From Pseudomonas marginalis (GTDB taxonomy: Bacteria > Pseudomonadota > Gammaproteobacteria > Pseudomonadales > Pseudomonadaceae): 64,000 bases of DNA. Of the stretch, positions 41,596 to 51,183 are shown piece after piece. The position numbers and the translations under genes were made by a program. Numbering within the stretch: position 1 is the first letter of the stretch; each line of letters starts with the position of its first letter. The notes beneath the pieces were generated by a model. That model was not told the DNA's origin. It did no database searches and was given only the letters and a program-made list of their open reading frames with translations. Where the stretch lies: NCBI RefSeq assembly GCF_900105325.1, contig NZ_FNSU01000001.1, positions 372,001 to 436,000 of the forward strand, read 5' to 3'.

Positions 41596-42655
41596 CGTGC
41601 TGATCATGGCCGGCGGCACCGGGGGCCATGTGTTCCCGGCCCTGGCGTGCGCCCGGGAATTCCAGAACCGTGGCTACACCGTGCACTGGCTGGGTACACC
41701 GCGCGGCATCGAAAACGAGTTGGTGCCGAATGCGGGCTTGCCGTTGCACCTGATCAACGTCACGGGCCTGCGCGGCAAGGGCAAGTTGTCCCTGCTCAAG
41801 GCACCGTTCGTGTTGCTCAAGGCGGTGTGGCAGGCGCGCAAGGTCATCCGTGAATTGCAGCCGGTGTGTGTGCTCGGCTTCGGTGGTTATGTGACCGGCC
41901 CCGGTGGCGTCGCCGCCAGGCTTGCCGGCGTGCCGGTGATCGTGCACGAGCAGAACGCCGTGGCCGGTACCGCCAACCGTTTGCTGGTGCCGTTGGCTGC
42001 ACGGGTGTGCGAGGCGTTCCCCAACACCTTCAGTGTGTCGGATAAGCGCCGTACCACCGGCAACCCGGTGCGCACCGAGCTGTTTATGGATATCGCCCGC
42101 GAAGCACTCGCAGGGCGCAAGGCGCACCTGCTGATCCTGGGCGGAAGCCTGGGGGCCGAGCCGCTGAATAAATTGCTGCCGGAAGCCGTGGCGCAACTCC
42201 CTGTGGAATTGCGCCCGGAGATCTTCCACCAGGCCGGCAAGAACCACGATGAAGTCACCGCCACGCGTTATCGCGACGCCGGTGTGGCGGCCAATGTGCA
42301 GCCCTTTATCAAAGACATGGCCCATGCCTATGGCTGGGCCGACCTGGTGGTCTGTCGCGCGGGTGCGTTGACCGTCAGTGAACTGGCTGCTGCCGGTCTG
42401 CCGTCCTTGCTGGTGCCCTTGCCCCACGCCATCGACGATCACCAGACCCGCAACGCCGAATATTTGGCCGGGGAGGGCGCTGCCTTCCTGCTGCCGCAAA
42501 GAACGACTGGCGCCGCCGATTTGGCCGCACGCCTGACCGAGGTTTTGATGCAACCGGAACGACTCAACAACATGGCGAGCACCGCAAGCCGCCTGGCCAA
42601 ACCTGACGCAACCCGCACCGTGGTCGATATCTGCCTGGAGGTGGCCCATGGTTGA
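41585..42655 (+). CDS. murG: lipid II-forming N-acetylglucosaminyltransferase MurG
   Basis: A 356-residue GT28-family enzyme that adds GlcNAc to lipid I at the cytoplasmic membrane face. The N-terminal G-loop GGTGGHVFPALA, then VLGFGGYVTGPGGVAA, HEQNAVAGTANR and, C-terminally, CRAGALTVSELAAAGLPSLL with the family's PLPHAIDDHQTRNA. ATG at 41585 lies 11 bases inside ftsW. Confidence 0.96.
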   Translation: MGANVLIMAGGTGGHVFPALACAREFQNRGYTVHWLGTPRGIENELVPNAGLPLHLINVTGLRGKGKLSLLKAPFVLLKAVWQARKVIRELQPVCVLGFGGYVTGPGGVAARLAGVPVIVHEQNAVAGTANRLLVPLAARVCEAFPNTFSVSDKRRTTGNPVRTELFMDIAREALAGRKAHLLILGGSLGAEPLNKLLPEAVAQLPVELRPEIFHQAGKNHDEVTATRYRDAGVAANVQPFIKDMAHAYGWADLVVCRAGALTVSELAAAGLPSLLVPLPHAIDDHQTRNAEYLAGEGAAFLLPQRTTGAADLAARLTEVLMQPERLNNMASTASRLAKPDATRTVVDICLEVAHG

Positions 42656-44096
42656 GAATCAGAAAGCCATGCCACAACCGGAAATGCGCCGCATCCGTCG
42701 CATCCACTTCGTCGGTATCGGCGGCGTGGGCATGTGCGGCATCGCCGAAGTGTTGCTGAACCTGGGCTACCAGGTGTCCGGCTCGGATTTGAAAGAGTCG
42801 CCGGTCACCGAGCGCCTGAAGTCGTTTGGCGCGCAGATCTTTATCGGTCACCGCGCCGAGAACGCTGCCGAGGCTGACGTGCTGGTGGTGTCCAGCGCCG
42901 TGAACACCTCCAACCCGGAAGTGGCCACTGCTCTTGAGCGCCGCATTCCCGTGGTGCCACGCGCCGAGATGCTCGCCGAGCTGATGCGCTATCGCCACGG
43001 CATCGCCGTCGCCGGTACCCATGGCAAGACCACCACCACCAGCCTGATCGCCTCGGTGTTCGCCGCCGGTGGCCTGGACCCGACCTTCGTCATCGGTGGC
43101 CGCCTGAATGCAGCCGGTACCAATGCCCAGCTTGGTACCAGCCGCTACCTGATCGCCGAAGCCGATGAAAGCGACGCCAGCTTCCTGCACCTGCAACCAC
43201 TGGTCGCTGTGGTCACCAACATCGACGAAGATCACATGGCCACCTACGACGGTGACTTCAACAAGTTGAAGAAAACCTTCGTCGAGTTCCTGCACAACCT
43301 GCCGTTCTACGGTCTGGCCGTGCTCTGCCTGGACGACCCGGTGGTGCGTGAAATCCTGCCCCAGGTCAAGCGTCCGACCGTGACCTACGGCTTCAGCGAA
43401 GACGCCGACGTGCGCGCGATCAATGTGCGCCAGGAAGGCATGCAGACCTACTTCACCGTGCTGCGTCCCGACCGCGAGCCGCTGGATGTGTCGGTGAACA
43501 TGCCGGGCAACCACAACGTATTGAATTCCCTGGCGACCATCTGTATCGCCTCCGACGAGGGCGTCAGCGATGAAGCCATCGTCGAGGGCCTGTCGCGCTT
43601 TGCCGGTGTCGGCCGACGCTTCCAGGTCTACGGCCAACTGTCGGTGGAAGGCGGTGACGTGATGCTGGTGGATGACTATGGTCACCACCCGACCGAAGTT
43701 GCCGCGGTGATCAAGGCCGTGCGCGGTGGCTGGCCGGAGCGTCGCCTGGTGATGGTCTACCAGCCGCACCGCTACAGCCGCACCCGCGATTTGTACGACG
43801 ATTTCGTCAATGTGCTGGCCGATGCCAACGTGCTGCTGTTGATGGAGGTCTACCCGGCCGGTGAAGAACCGATCCCGGGCGCCGACAGCCGCAAGCTGTG
43901 CAACAGCATCCGCCAGCGCGGCCAGTTGGACCCTATCTACATCGAGCGCGGTGTGGACCTGGCACCGATCGTCAAGCCGCTGCTGCGTGCCGGCGATATC
44001 CTGCTGTGCCAGGGCGCCGGTGATATCGGCGGCCTTGCGCCTAAGTTGCTGGCGAGCCCGCTGTTTGCGGCCGCCAAGAAGGGGGCGTCGAAATGA
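42648..44096 (+). CDS. murC: UDP-N-acetylmuramate:L-alanine ligase
   Basis: A 482-residue Mur ligase that adds the first stem residue. N-terminal HFVGIGGVGMCGIAEVL, ATP loop AVAGTHGKTTTTSLIASVF near residue 122, NIDEDHMATYDGDF and DDYGHHPTEVAAVIKAVRGG. It overlaps murG by eight bases. Confidence 0.95.
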   Translation: MVENQKAMPQPEMRRIRRIHFVGIGGVGMCGIAEVLLNLGYQVSGSDLKESPVTERLKSFGAQIFIGHRAENAAEADVLVVSSAVNTSNPEVATALERRIPVVPRAEMLAELMRYRHGIAVAGTHGKTTTTSLIASVFAAGGLDPTFVIGGRLNAAGTNAQLGTSRYLIAEADESDASFLHLQPLVAVVTNIDEDHMATYDGDFNKLKKTFVEFLHNLPFYGLAVLCLDDPVVREILPQVKRPTVTYGFSEDADVRAINVRQEGMQTYFTVLRPDREPLDVSVNMPGNHNVLNSLATICIASDEGVSDEAIVEGLSRFAGVGRRFQVYGQLSVEGGDVMLVDDYGHHPTEVAAVIKAVRGGWPERRLVMVYQPHRYSRTRDLYDDFVNVLADANVLLLMEVYPAGEEPIPGADSRKLCNSIRQRGQLDPIYIERGVDLAPIVKPLLRAGDILLCQGAGDIGGLAPKLLASPLFAAAKKGASK

Positions 44097-45049
44097 CCGC
44101 TGACTACGGCTCCCTGTTCTCCACCATCACGCCAGCCGACTTCGGCCGCGTGGCCGTGCTGTTCGGCGGCAAGAGCGCCGAGCGCGAAGTGTCGCTCAAG
44201 TCCGGCAACGCCGTGCTCGAAGCGCTGCAAAGTGCCGGCGTGAATGCGTTCGGGATCGACGTGGGCGATGACTTCCTCGCCCGCCTGCAGGCCGAGAAGA
44301 TCGACCGTGCCTTCATCATCCTGCACGGCCGTGGCGGTGAAGACGGCAGCATGCAGGGCCTGTTGGAGTGTGCCGGTATCCCTTACACCGGCAGCGGCAT
44401 CCTCGCTTCGGCACTGGCCATGGACAAGTTGCGCACCAAGCAGGTGTGGCACAGCCTGGGTATTCCCACCCCGCGTCACAGCGTTCTGTGCAGCGAAGAC
44501 GATTGTATTTCTGCAGCCAAGGAACTGGGCCTGCCTTTGATCGTCAAACCTGCCCATGAAGGCTCCAGTATCGGCATGGCTAAAGTGAACTCGGCCGCCG
44601 AATTGATCGACGCATGGAAAGCGGCAAGTACCTACGATTCGCAAGTGTTGGTGGAACAGTGGATCCAGGGTCCCGAGTACACCATCGCCACCCTGCGTGG
44701 CCAGGTATTGCCGCCCATCGCATTGGGCACGCCCCACACCTTTTACGACTACGACGCCAAGTACCTGGCCTCCGATACCCAGTACCGGATCCCGTGCGGC
44801 CTTGACGCAACCAAAGAACAGGAATTGATGGACCTCACGGCGAAAGCCTGTGAGGCGTTGGGTATTGCCGGTTGGGCACGGGCAGACGTGATGCAGGATG
44901 ACCAAGGGAATTTCTGGTTCCTGGAAGTCAACACCGCGCCGGGCATGACCGACCACAGCCTGGTACCGATGGCCGCTCGCGCAGCCGGCCTGGATTTCCA
45001 GCAATTGGTGCTGGCGATTCTGGCCGCCAGCATCGAGCCAAGAGGCTAA
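44093..45049 (+). CDS. ddlB: D-alanine:D-alanine ligase B
   Basis: A 318-residue ATP-grasp enzyme making D-Ala-D-Ala for MurF. Motifs: VLFGGKSAEREVSLKSGNAV, LHGRGGEDGSMQGLLE, PLIVKPAHEGSSIGMAKV and FLEVNTAPGMTDHSL. The ATG overlaps the murC stop (ATGA). Confidence 0.95.
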   Translation: MTADYGSLFSTITPADFGRVAVLFGGKSAEREVSLKSGNAVLEALQSAGVNAFGIDVGDDFLARLQAEKIDRAFIILHGRGGEDGSMQGLLECAGIPYTGSGILASALAMDKLRTKQVWHSLGIPTPRHSVLCSEDDCISAAKELGLPLIVKPAHEGSSIGMAKVNSAAELIDAWKAASTYDSQVLVEQWIQGPEYTIATLRGQVLPPIALGTPHTFYDYDAKYLASDTQYRIPCGLDATKEQELMDLTAKACEALGIAGWARADVMQDDQGNFWFLEVNTAPGMTDHSLVPMAARAAGLDFQQLVLAILAASIEPRG

Positions 45050-45053
45050 GGAC

Positions 45054-45923
45054 ATGAAAGGCGCATCGCTTCGTCATCAGCCCCCACAAGCACCGAGCCG
45101 CAAGCCGGTGCCACGGGGTGCCAGTCGAATGGTGGCTAAAGAGCCGATGTCGGCGCGCCTGCCGAAAGCCAACTTTGGTTTCCTCAAGGCGCTGTTCTGG
45201 CCGGTGATGCTGGTGGTGCTGGGCTTCGGCACTTACGAGGGCGCGCAGCGTCTATTGCCCTATGCCGACCGGCCGATCACCAAGATCAGCGTACAGGGCG
45301 ATTTGAGCTACATCAGCCAGCAAGCGGTGCAGCAGCGTATCGGCCCGTTCCTGGCGGCGAGCTTCTTCACCATTGACCTGGCGGGTATGCGCCGGGAGCT
45401 GGAACAGATGCCGTGGATCGCCCACGCCGAAGTCCGCCGCGTATGGCCGGACCAGGTAACGATCCGCCTGGAAGAACAACTGCCCGTGGCCCGTTGGGGC
45501 GATGAGGCGCTGTTGAACAACCAGGGCCAGGCGTTCACCCCGCGTGAGCTGGCCAATTACGAGCACCTGCCGCAGCTGTTCGGGCCGCAGCGGGCGCAGC
45601 AGCAAGTGATGCAGCAGTACCAGGCCTTGAGCCAGATGCTGCGGCCAATGGGCTTCTCCATTGCACGCCTGGAACTGCGTGAACGGGGCAGCTGGTTTTT
45701 GACGACCGGGGCAGGCAGTTCCGGCCCGGGCATCCAGTTGTTGCTGGGACGCGATCGCTTGGTGGAAAAGATGCGCCGCTTCATCGCCATCTATGACAAG
45801 ACCTTGAAAGAACAGATTACGAACATTGCGAGCGTCGACCTGCGTTACGCCAACGGCCTTGCCGTCGGCTGGCGTGAACCGGCTGCGCCCACGGCAGCGC
45901 AACCCGCTGTCGCGAAGAATTAA
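45054..45923 (+). CDS. ftsQ: cell division protein FtsQ
   Basis: A 289-residue bitopic membrane protein of the FtsQLB complex. It has a basic, proline-rich cytoplasmic N-terminus, one membrane span (about residues 45-62, LFWPVMLVVLGFGTYEGA), and a periplasmic POTRA domain (ITKISVQGDLSYISQQAVQQ) plus beta domain (MPWIAHAEVRRVWPDQVTIR). Four bases after ddlB. Confidence 0.93.
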   Translation: MKGASLRHQPPQAPSRKPVPRGASRMVAKEPMSARLPKANFGFLKALFWPVMLVVLGFGTYEGAQRLLPYADRPITKISVQGDLSYISQQAVQQRIGPFLAASFFTIDLAGMRRELEQMPWIAHAEVRRVWPDQVTIRLEEQLPVARWGDEALLNNQGQAFTPRELANYEHLPQLFGPQRAQQQVMQQYQALSQMLRPMGFSIARLELRERGSWFLTTGAGSSGPGIQLLLGRDRLVEKMRRFIAIYDKTLKEQITNIASVDLRYANGLAVGWREPAAPTAAQPAVAKN

Positions 45924-45938
45924 GAAGAGGCAGGACCC

Positions 45939-47201
45939 ATGGCAAACGTGCAAAGCGGCAAAATGATCGTCGGTCTCGATATCGGCACCTCCAAGGTGGT
46001 GGCGCTGGTGGGCGAGGTCGGGGAAGACGGCACGATCGAAATCGTCGGTATTGGCACGCATCCTTCCCGTGGCCTGAAGAAGGGCGTGGTGGTCAACATC
46101 GAGTCCACCGTGCAATCGATCCAGCGCGCCATCGAAGAAGCGCAGCTGATGGCCGGTTGCCGGATTCACTCGGCGTTCGTCGGCGTGGCGGGCAACCATA
46201 TCCGCAGCCTGAACTCCCACGGCATCGTGGCGATTCGCGACCGCGAAGTCAGCGCGGCCGACCTTGAGCGCGTCCTCGACGCCGCCCAGGCCGTGGCGAT
46301 CCCGGCTGACCAGCGCGTGCTGCACACCCTGCCGCAGGACTACGTGATCGATAACCAGGAAGGCGTCCGCGAGCCCCTGGGCATGTCGGGCGTGCGTCTG
46401 GAAGCCAAGGTCCACGTGGTGACCTGTGCCGTCAACGCCGCGCAGAACATTGAAAAATGCGTGCGCCGCTGCGGCCTGGAAATCGACGACATCATTCTCG
46501 AGCAGCTTGCCTCCGCGTATTCGGTACTGACCGACGACGAAAAAGAGCTTGGCGTATGCCTGGTGGACATCGGCGGCGGCACCACCGACATCGCGATCTT
46601 CACCGAGGGTGCTATTCGTCACACCGCCGTGATCCCGATTGCCGGCGACCAGGTGACCAACGACATCGCCATGGCGCTGCGTACACCGACCCAGTACGCC
46701 GAAGAAATCAAGATCCGCTACGCCTGCGCCCTGGCCAAGCTGGCCGGTGCCGGTGAAACCATCAAGGTGCCAAGCGTGGGCGACCGTCCACCGCGTGAGT
46801 TGTCGCGCCAGGCCCTGGCTGAAGTGGTCGAGCCGCGCTACGACGAGCTGTTCACACTGATCCAGGCTGAACTGCGCCGCAGCGGCTACGAAGATTTGAT
46901 CCCGGCCGGCATCGTGCTGACCGGTGGCACCTCGAAGATGGAAGGCGCGGTCGAACTGGCCGAGGAAATCTTCCACATGCCGGTCCGCCTGGGTGTTCCC
47001 CATGGCGTCAAAGGCCTGGGCGACGTGGTGCGCAACCCGATTTATTCCACCGGTGTGGGCTTGCTGTTGTACGGGCTGCAAAAGCAGACCGACGGCATTT
47101 CCCTGTCGGGCCCAAGCAACCGTGACAGCTACCGCAGCGACGACGAGGCCAAGGCGCCGTTGTTCGAGCGGTTGCAGGCTTGGGTTAAAGGCAATTTCTA
47201 A
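45939..47201 (+). CDS. ftsA: cell division protein FtsA
   Basis: A 420-residue actin-like ATPase that anchors FtsZ to the membrane. Actin-fold motifs: GLDIGTSKVVALVGEV at the start, LVDIGGGTTDIAIFTEGAIR near residue 206 and GIVLTGGTSKMEGAVELAEE near residue 322. The C-terminal amphipathic helix FERLQAWVKGNF is the membrane-targeting sequence. Confidence 0.95.
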   Translation: MANVQSGKMIVGLDIGTSKVVALVGEVGEDGTIEIVGIGTHPSRGLKKGVVVNIESTVQSIQRAIEEAQLMAGCRIHSAFVGVAGNHIRSLNSHGIVAIRDREVSAADLERVLDAAQAVAIPADQRVLHTLPQDYVIDNQEGVREPLGMSGVRLEAKVHVVTCAVNAAQNIEKCVRRCGLEIDDIILEQLASAYSVLTDDEKELGVCLVDIGGGTTDIAIFTEGAIRHTAVIPIAGDQVTNDIAMALRTPTQYAEEIKIRYACALAKLAGAGETIKVPSVGDRPPRELSRQALAEVVEPRYDELFTLIQAELRRSGYEDLIPAGIVLTGGTSKMEGAVELAEEIFHMPVRLGVPHGVKGLGDVVRNPIYSTGVGLLLYGLQKQTDGISLSGPSNRDSYRSDDEAKAPLFERLQAWVKGNF

Positions 47202-47267
47202 AGATTTACCGCAACACCGTTTCAAGTAGTAGGCGAAAAAACTAGAGAAAACGAAAGGAGAGGGAAC

Positions 47268-48473
47268 ATGTTCGAACTCGTAGACAACATCCCCGCCAGC
47301 CCGGTCATCAAAGTGATCGGTGTCGGCGGTGGCGGCGGCAACGCTGTCAACCATATGGTCAAGAGCAACATTGAAGGCGTTGAATTCATCTGCGCCAACA
47401 CTGACGCCCAGGCGCTGAAAAGCATCGGCGCGCGGACCATCCTGCAATTGGGCACAGCCGTGACCAAGGGCCTCGGCGCCGGCGCCAATCCGGAAGTCGG
47501 CCGTCAAGCCGCCCTGGAAGACCGCGAGCGTATTGCCGAAGTGCTGCAGGGCACCAACATGGTGTTCATCACCACGGGCATGGGTGGCGGTACCGGTACC
47601 GGTGCAGCGCCGATCATTGCCGAAGTGGCCAAGGAAATGGGGATTCTGACGGTTGCGGTCGTGACCCGTCCGTTCCCGTTCGAAGGCCGCAAGCGCATGC
47701 AGATCGCCGACGAAGGTATCCGTCTGCTGTCTGAAAGCGTCGACTCGTTGATCACCATTCCCAACGAGAAGCTGCTGACCATCCTGGGCAAGGACGCGAG
47801 CCTGCTGTCCGCGTTCGCCAAGGCTGACGATGTACTGGCCGGTGCCGTTCGCGGTATCTCCGACATCATCAAGCGCCCGGGCATGATCAACGTCGACTTT
47901 GCCGACGTCCGTACTGTCATGAGCGAAATGGGCATGGCGATGATGGGCACTGGCTGCGCCAGCGGTCCGAACCGTGCACGCGAAGCCACTGAAGCGGCCA
48001 TCCGCAACCCGTTGCTGGAAGACGTGAACCTGCAAGGCGCACGCGGCATCCTGGTGAATATCACCGCCGGTCCTGACCTGTCCCTGGGTGAGTACTCCGA
48101 CGTGGGTAGCATCATCGAAGCCTTCGCTTCCGAGCACGCCATGGTCAAGGTCGGTACCGTTATCGACCCGGACATGCGCGACGAGCTGCACGTGACCGTG
48201 GTTGCCACCGGCCTGGGCGCGAAAATCGAGAAGCCTGTGAAGGTCATCGACAACACCCTGCATAACAGCCAGGCCAGCCACGCGAGCCAAGCGGCTGCCG
48301 CTCCAGCGCCTTCGCGCCAGGAACTGCCGTCGGTGAACTACCGTGACCTGGATCGTCCGACCGTGATGCGCAACCAGGCTCAGGCCGGTGCTGCGGCGTC
48401 CCGTAGCCCGAATCCGCAAGATGATCTGGACTACCTGGACATCCCGGCATTCCTGCGTCGTCAGGCCGATTAA
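47268..48473 (+). CDS. ftsZ: cell division GTPase FtsZ
   Basis: A 401-residue tubulin-like GTPase forming the division ring. It shows the N-terminal KVIGVGGGGGNAVNHM and the tubulin signature GGGTGTGAAPI near residue 106. After a short linker, the conserved C-terminal peptide LDIPAFLRRQAD binds FtsA and ZipA. GAAAGGAGAGG directly upstream is a strong ribosome binding site, in line with its high expression; 66 bp separates it from ftsA. Confidence 0.96.
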   Translation: MFELVDNIPASPVIKVIGVGGGGGNAVNHMVKSNIEGVEFICANTDAQALKSIGARTILQLGTAVTKGLGAGANPEVGRQAALEDRERIAEVLQGTNMVFITTGMGGGTGTGAAPIIAEVAKEMGILTVAVVTRPFPFEGRKRMQIADEGIRLLSESVDSLITIPNEKLLTILGKDASLLSAFAKADDVLAGAVRGISDIIKRPGMINVDFADVRTVMSEMGMAMMGTGCASGPNRAREATEAAIRNPLLEDVNLQGARGILVNITAGPDLSLGEYSDVGSIIEAFASEHAMVKVGTVIDPDMRDELHVTVVATGLGAKIEKPVKVIDNTLHNSQASHASQAAAAPAPSRQELPSVNYRDLDRPTVMRNQAQAGAAASRSPNPQDDLDYLDIPAFLRRQAD

Positions 48474-48524
48474 TGGAATGTATCAGGGCTATGAAGGTGA
48501 TTGGTGTTCAGCAAAGGTCTGGTC

Positions 48525-48533
48525 TGCTATTAT
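48525..48533 (+). promoter_or_regulatory. possible extended -10 promoter for lpxC
   Basis: TGCTATTAT in the 112-bp ftsZ-lpxC gap has an extended -10 form (TG one base before TATTAT); no good -35 box is visible. Confidence 0.4.
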
Positions 48534-48585
48534 CGCCAGCCTTTGTTGATACCAGTTCGCAATTTGCGCTGAAGCGGTCCAAGCC

Positions 48586-49497
48586 ATGATTAAACAACGC
48601 ACCCTGAAGAATATTATTCGTGCCACAGGTGTAGGTCTGCACTCCGGGGAGAAGGTATACCTGACCCTCAAGCCTGCACCTGTCGACACCGGCATCGTGT
48701 TTGTGCGTGCCGACCTGGACCCTGTGGTGCAGATTCCTGCTCGCGCGGAAAATGTTGGCGAAACCACGATGTCGACCACGTTGGTCAACGGTGACGTCAA
48801 AGTGGACACGGTGGAGCACTTGCTCTCGGCCATGGCCGGTTTGGGCATCGATAACGCCTACGTCGAGCTCTCCGCGTCCGAAGTCCCGATCATGGATGGC
48901 AGCGCTGGACCCTTCGTATTCTTGATTCAATCTGCCGGCCTGGAAGAACAGGACGCAGCCAAGAAGTTCATACGCATTCTGCGGGAAGTGACAGTAGAAG
49001 ACGGCGACAAGCGCGCCACCTTCGTCCCGTTCGAAGGCTTTAAAGTGAGCTTTGAGATCGATTTCGATCACCCGGTATTCCGTGACCGCACCCAGAGTGC
49101 AAGCGTGGATTTTTCCAGCACTTCGTTCGTAAAAGAAGTCAGCCGCGCCCGTACCTTTGGTTTCATGAGTGACATCGAGTACCTGCGCAAGCACAACCTC
49201 GCACTCGGCGGCAGCGTTGAAAACGCCATTGTGGTCGACGCGGATGGTGTACTGAACGAAGACGGCCTTCGCTATGAAGACGAATTCGTGAAGCACAAGA
49301 TCCTCGATGCAATCGGTGACCTCTACCTGCTGGGCAATAGCCTGATAGGCGAGTTCAAAGGCTTCAAGTCGGGCCACGCCCTTAACAACCAGCTGCTGCG
49401 CAAGTTGATTGAGCAGACAGACGCTTGGGAAGTCGTGACCTTCGAAGATGCCAGCACCGCACCGATCTCTTACATGCGTCCCGTTGCGGCGGTGTAA
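48586..49497 (+). CDS. lpxC: UDP-3-O-acyl-N-acetylglucosamine deacetylase
   Basis: A 303-residue zinc enzyme that performs the committed step of lipid A synthesis. Zinc ligands and catalytic residues are visible: His in TVEHLLSAMAGLGIDN near residue 79, the HKILDAIGDLYLLG block near 238 with its His and Asp, and the late His in KSGHALNNQLL. N-terminal RTLKNIIRATGVGLHSGEKV is typical. Last gene of the cluster, followed by a terminator. Confidence 0.96.
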   Translation: MIKQRTLKNIIRATGVGLHSGEKVYLTLKPAPVDTGIVFVRADLDPVVQIPARAENVGETTMSTTLVNGDVKVDTVEHLLSAMAGLGIDNAYVELSASEVPIMDGSAGPFVFLIQSAGLEEQDAAKKFIRILREVTVEDGDKRATFVPFEGFKVSFEIDFDHPVFRDRTQSASVDFSSTSFVKEVSRARTFGFMSDIEYLRKHNLALGGSVENAIVVDADGVLNEDGLRYEDEFVKHKILDAIGDLYLLGNSLIGEFKGFKSGHALNNQLLRKLIEQTDAWEVVTFEDASTAPISYMRPVAAV

Positions 49498-49523
49498 GTA
49501 ACAACTCTCTTTCTTTAGTTTTT

Positions 49524-49551
49524 AAAGGCTGCCTTCGGGTGGCCTTTTTTT
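49524..49551 (+). terminator. rho-independent terminator after lpxC
   Basis: AAAGGC...TTCG...GGCCTTTTTTT: a short GC stem with a stable TTCG-type loop and seven Ts. Confidence 0.85.
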
Positions 49552-49603
49552 ATGTGCCTGTGGCGCGCCTCCCTCGTTCCCATGCGCAGCGTGGGGGCGA
49601 TCA

Positions 49604-51097
49604 TCACCCCTCACTGGCATCCACAATCCGATTGCGCCCCGTGTGCTTGGCCTCATACAACGCGCGGTCCGCACTGAGCAGCAAGGCCTCCAGGGACATC
49701 CGGCTGCGCTTGTCCCGGGTGCTCATGCCGATGCTCGCCGTGATCGGCTGCTCATCCCCCGCCACCCGCGGCAAATGTTCGATGCTGCTGCGGATATGCT
49801 CGGCGATGACCCACGCGCCCTTGGCGTCCGTATTGGGCAGTACAACCGCGAACTCCTCGCCGCCGTAACGCGCCGCGAGGTCGGCAGGACGGCGGATATT
49901 GCTGTTGATCACCTGGGCCACCGTACGCAGTGCTGCATCGCCACCATGATGGCCGTGGCGGTCGTTGAAGGCTTTGAAGTGGTCCACGTCGATCATCAGC
50001 ACGGTCAGTGGTTCGAGCGAACGTTGCGCGCGGTCCCATTCAAGGCGCAGGCGTTCGTCGAGGATGCGGCGGTTGGCCAGGCCGGTCAGGGCGTCGGTGG
50101 CTGCCAGTTCTGACAGTACGCGCTCTGCGCGATAACGGCGGCGCAGTTCCCGGCGCAGCATCCAGGTCAGCCATAACAAGCCGATACACAGGATGCCCGT
50201 GGCGCCACTGGTCAGCAGTGCGGCGCGCTTCCAGGGGGCGAATACATCTTCACTGGACAGGGCTACTACCACGATCAGCGGCAGGTCTCCGACATTGGTG
50301 AAGGTGTACAGGCGCTCCTTGCCGCTGATGGCAGAGATGGCCTGGAAGCTGCCACTGCCTTCGCGCAGCATGCGCTTGAAGTTAGGACGTTCGCTCAGGT
50401 CCTTGTCGATCATGTCGCGCTCCAGCAGCGGTTGCTGGGCGAGCAAAATGCCTCGGTTGCTCAGCAGGTTGACGCTGCTGCCGTTGCCGATGGTGAGCGT
50501 ACTGAAAAGCTGATCGAAGTACGCCAGGCGCATGGTTGCGACGGCAACGCTGGCAAATTCACCATTGGGGCCTGATACGCGCCGACTGAACGCCATGCGC
50601 CAGACCTGGTCGCAATCGCAGTGGATCTTGAACGGTCGGCTGATGAACAAACCGGCCTGGGCGTCTTTGGCATGCACCTGGAAGTAATCGCGGCTGGCAA
50701 AGTTGCGCGGGGTGGGCTGCAGGGTAGAAGAGTCCGCGATCACTGCGCCATCTGCGTCCAGCAACAGGACTTCGCCTTTGAACGGCGCAGCGGTAGACAA
50801 CTCAAACTGCACCAGGTGCTGGATATTCGCCGTAACCTGGGACAGGTCATCGCGTTGCCTGGCAGCAATCAACCCCTTGAGGGCCAGGTCGTAGAGTTCG
50901 ACGTTGCGCAGCACGTCGGCATTGATCAACTGCGCAATATTGGTGGTTGAGCGCGTAGCGGCCTGCAGGGTGCTGGCGTGTTCGCGGATCAGCAACGCTG
51001 CGACGATGACCACGATCAAGACAACAGTGATACCGCTGCCCAAAACCATTAACAGTTCTGGGCGTGCGGGCAGGATACGGACATGGCGTTGGCTCAT
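49604..51097 (-). CDS. membrane-bound diguanylate cyclase with periplasmic Cache-type sensor
   Basis: A 497-residue protein. It has one N-terminal span (about residues 17-37), a periplasmic dCache-like domain (NFASRDYFQVHAKDAQAGLF, SVAVATMRLAYFDQLFSTL), a second span near residues 290-312, and a cytoplasmic GGDEF domain. The catalytic motif GGEEF is at residues 412-416, so c-di-GMP synthesis is expected. RPAD five residues before it is an intact inhibitory site. The signal is unknown. It faces lpxC. Confidence 0.9.
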   Translation of the reverse strand: MSQRHVRILPARPELLMVLGSGITVVLIVVIVAALLIREHASTLQAATRSTTNIAQLINADVLRNVELYDLALKGLIAARQRDDLSQVTANIQHLVQFELSTAAPFKGEVLLLDADGAVIADSSTLQPTPRNFASRDYFQVHAKDAQAGLFISRPFKIHCDCDQVWRMAFSRRVSGPNGEFASVAVATMRLAYFDQLFSTLTIGNGSSVNLLSNRGILLAQQPLLERDMIDKDLSERPNFKRMLREGSGSFQAISAISGKERLYTFTNVGDLPLIVVVALSSEDVFAPWKRAALLTSGATGILCIGLLWLTWMLRRELRRRYRAERVLSELAATDALTGLANRRILDERLRLEWDRAQRSLEPLTVLMIDVDHFKAFNDRHGHHGGDAALRTVAQVINSNIRRPADLAARYGGEEFAVVLPNTDAKGAWVIAEHIRSSIEHLPRVAGDEQPITASIGMSTRDKRSRMSLEALLLSADRALYEAKHTGRNRIVDASEG

Positions 51098-51183
51098 CGG
51101 GCAGACTTCAGCGATGTGGATGCTGGCAGTTTAGTTCTACCCGATGAAAATTAAATACTCGGTTAAAAAGAAAGATCTACGCG

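Noticed and set aside
45252..48419. A 1055-codon open frame on the minus strand
   Set aside because: It lies opposite ftsQ, ftsA and ftsZ, is full of His/Gln/Val runs typical of antisense reading in GC-rich coding DNA, and has no domain or ribosome binding site.
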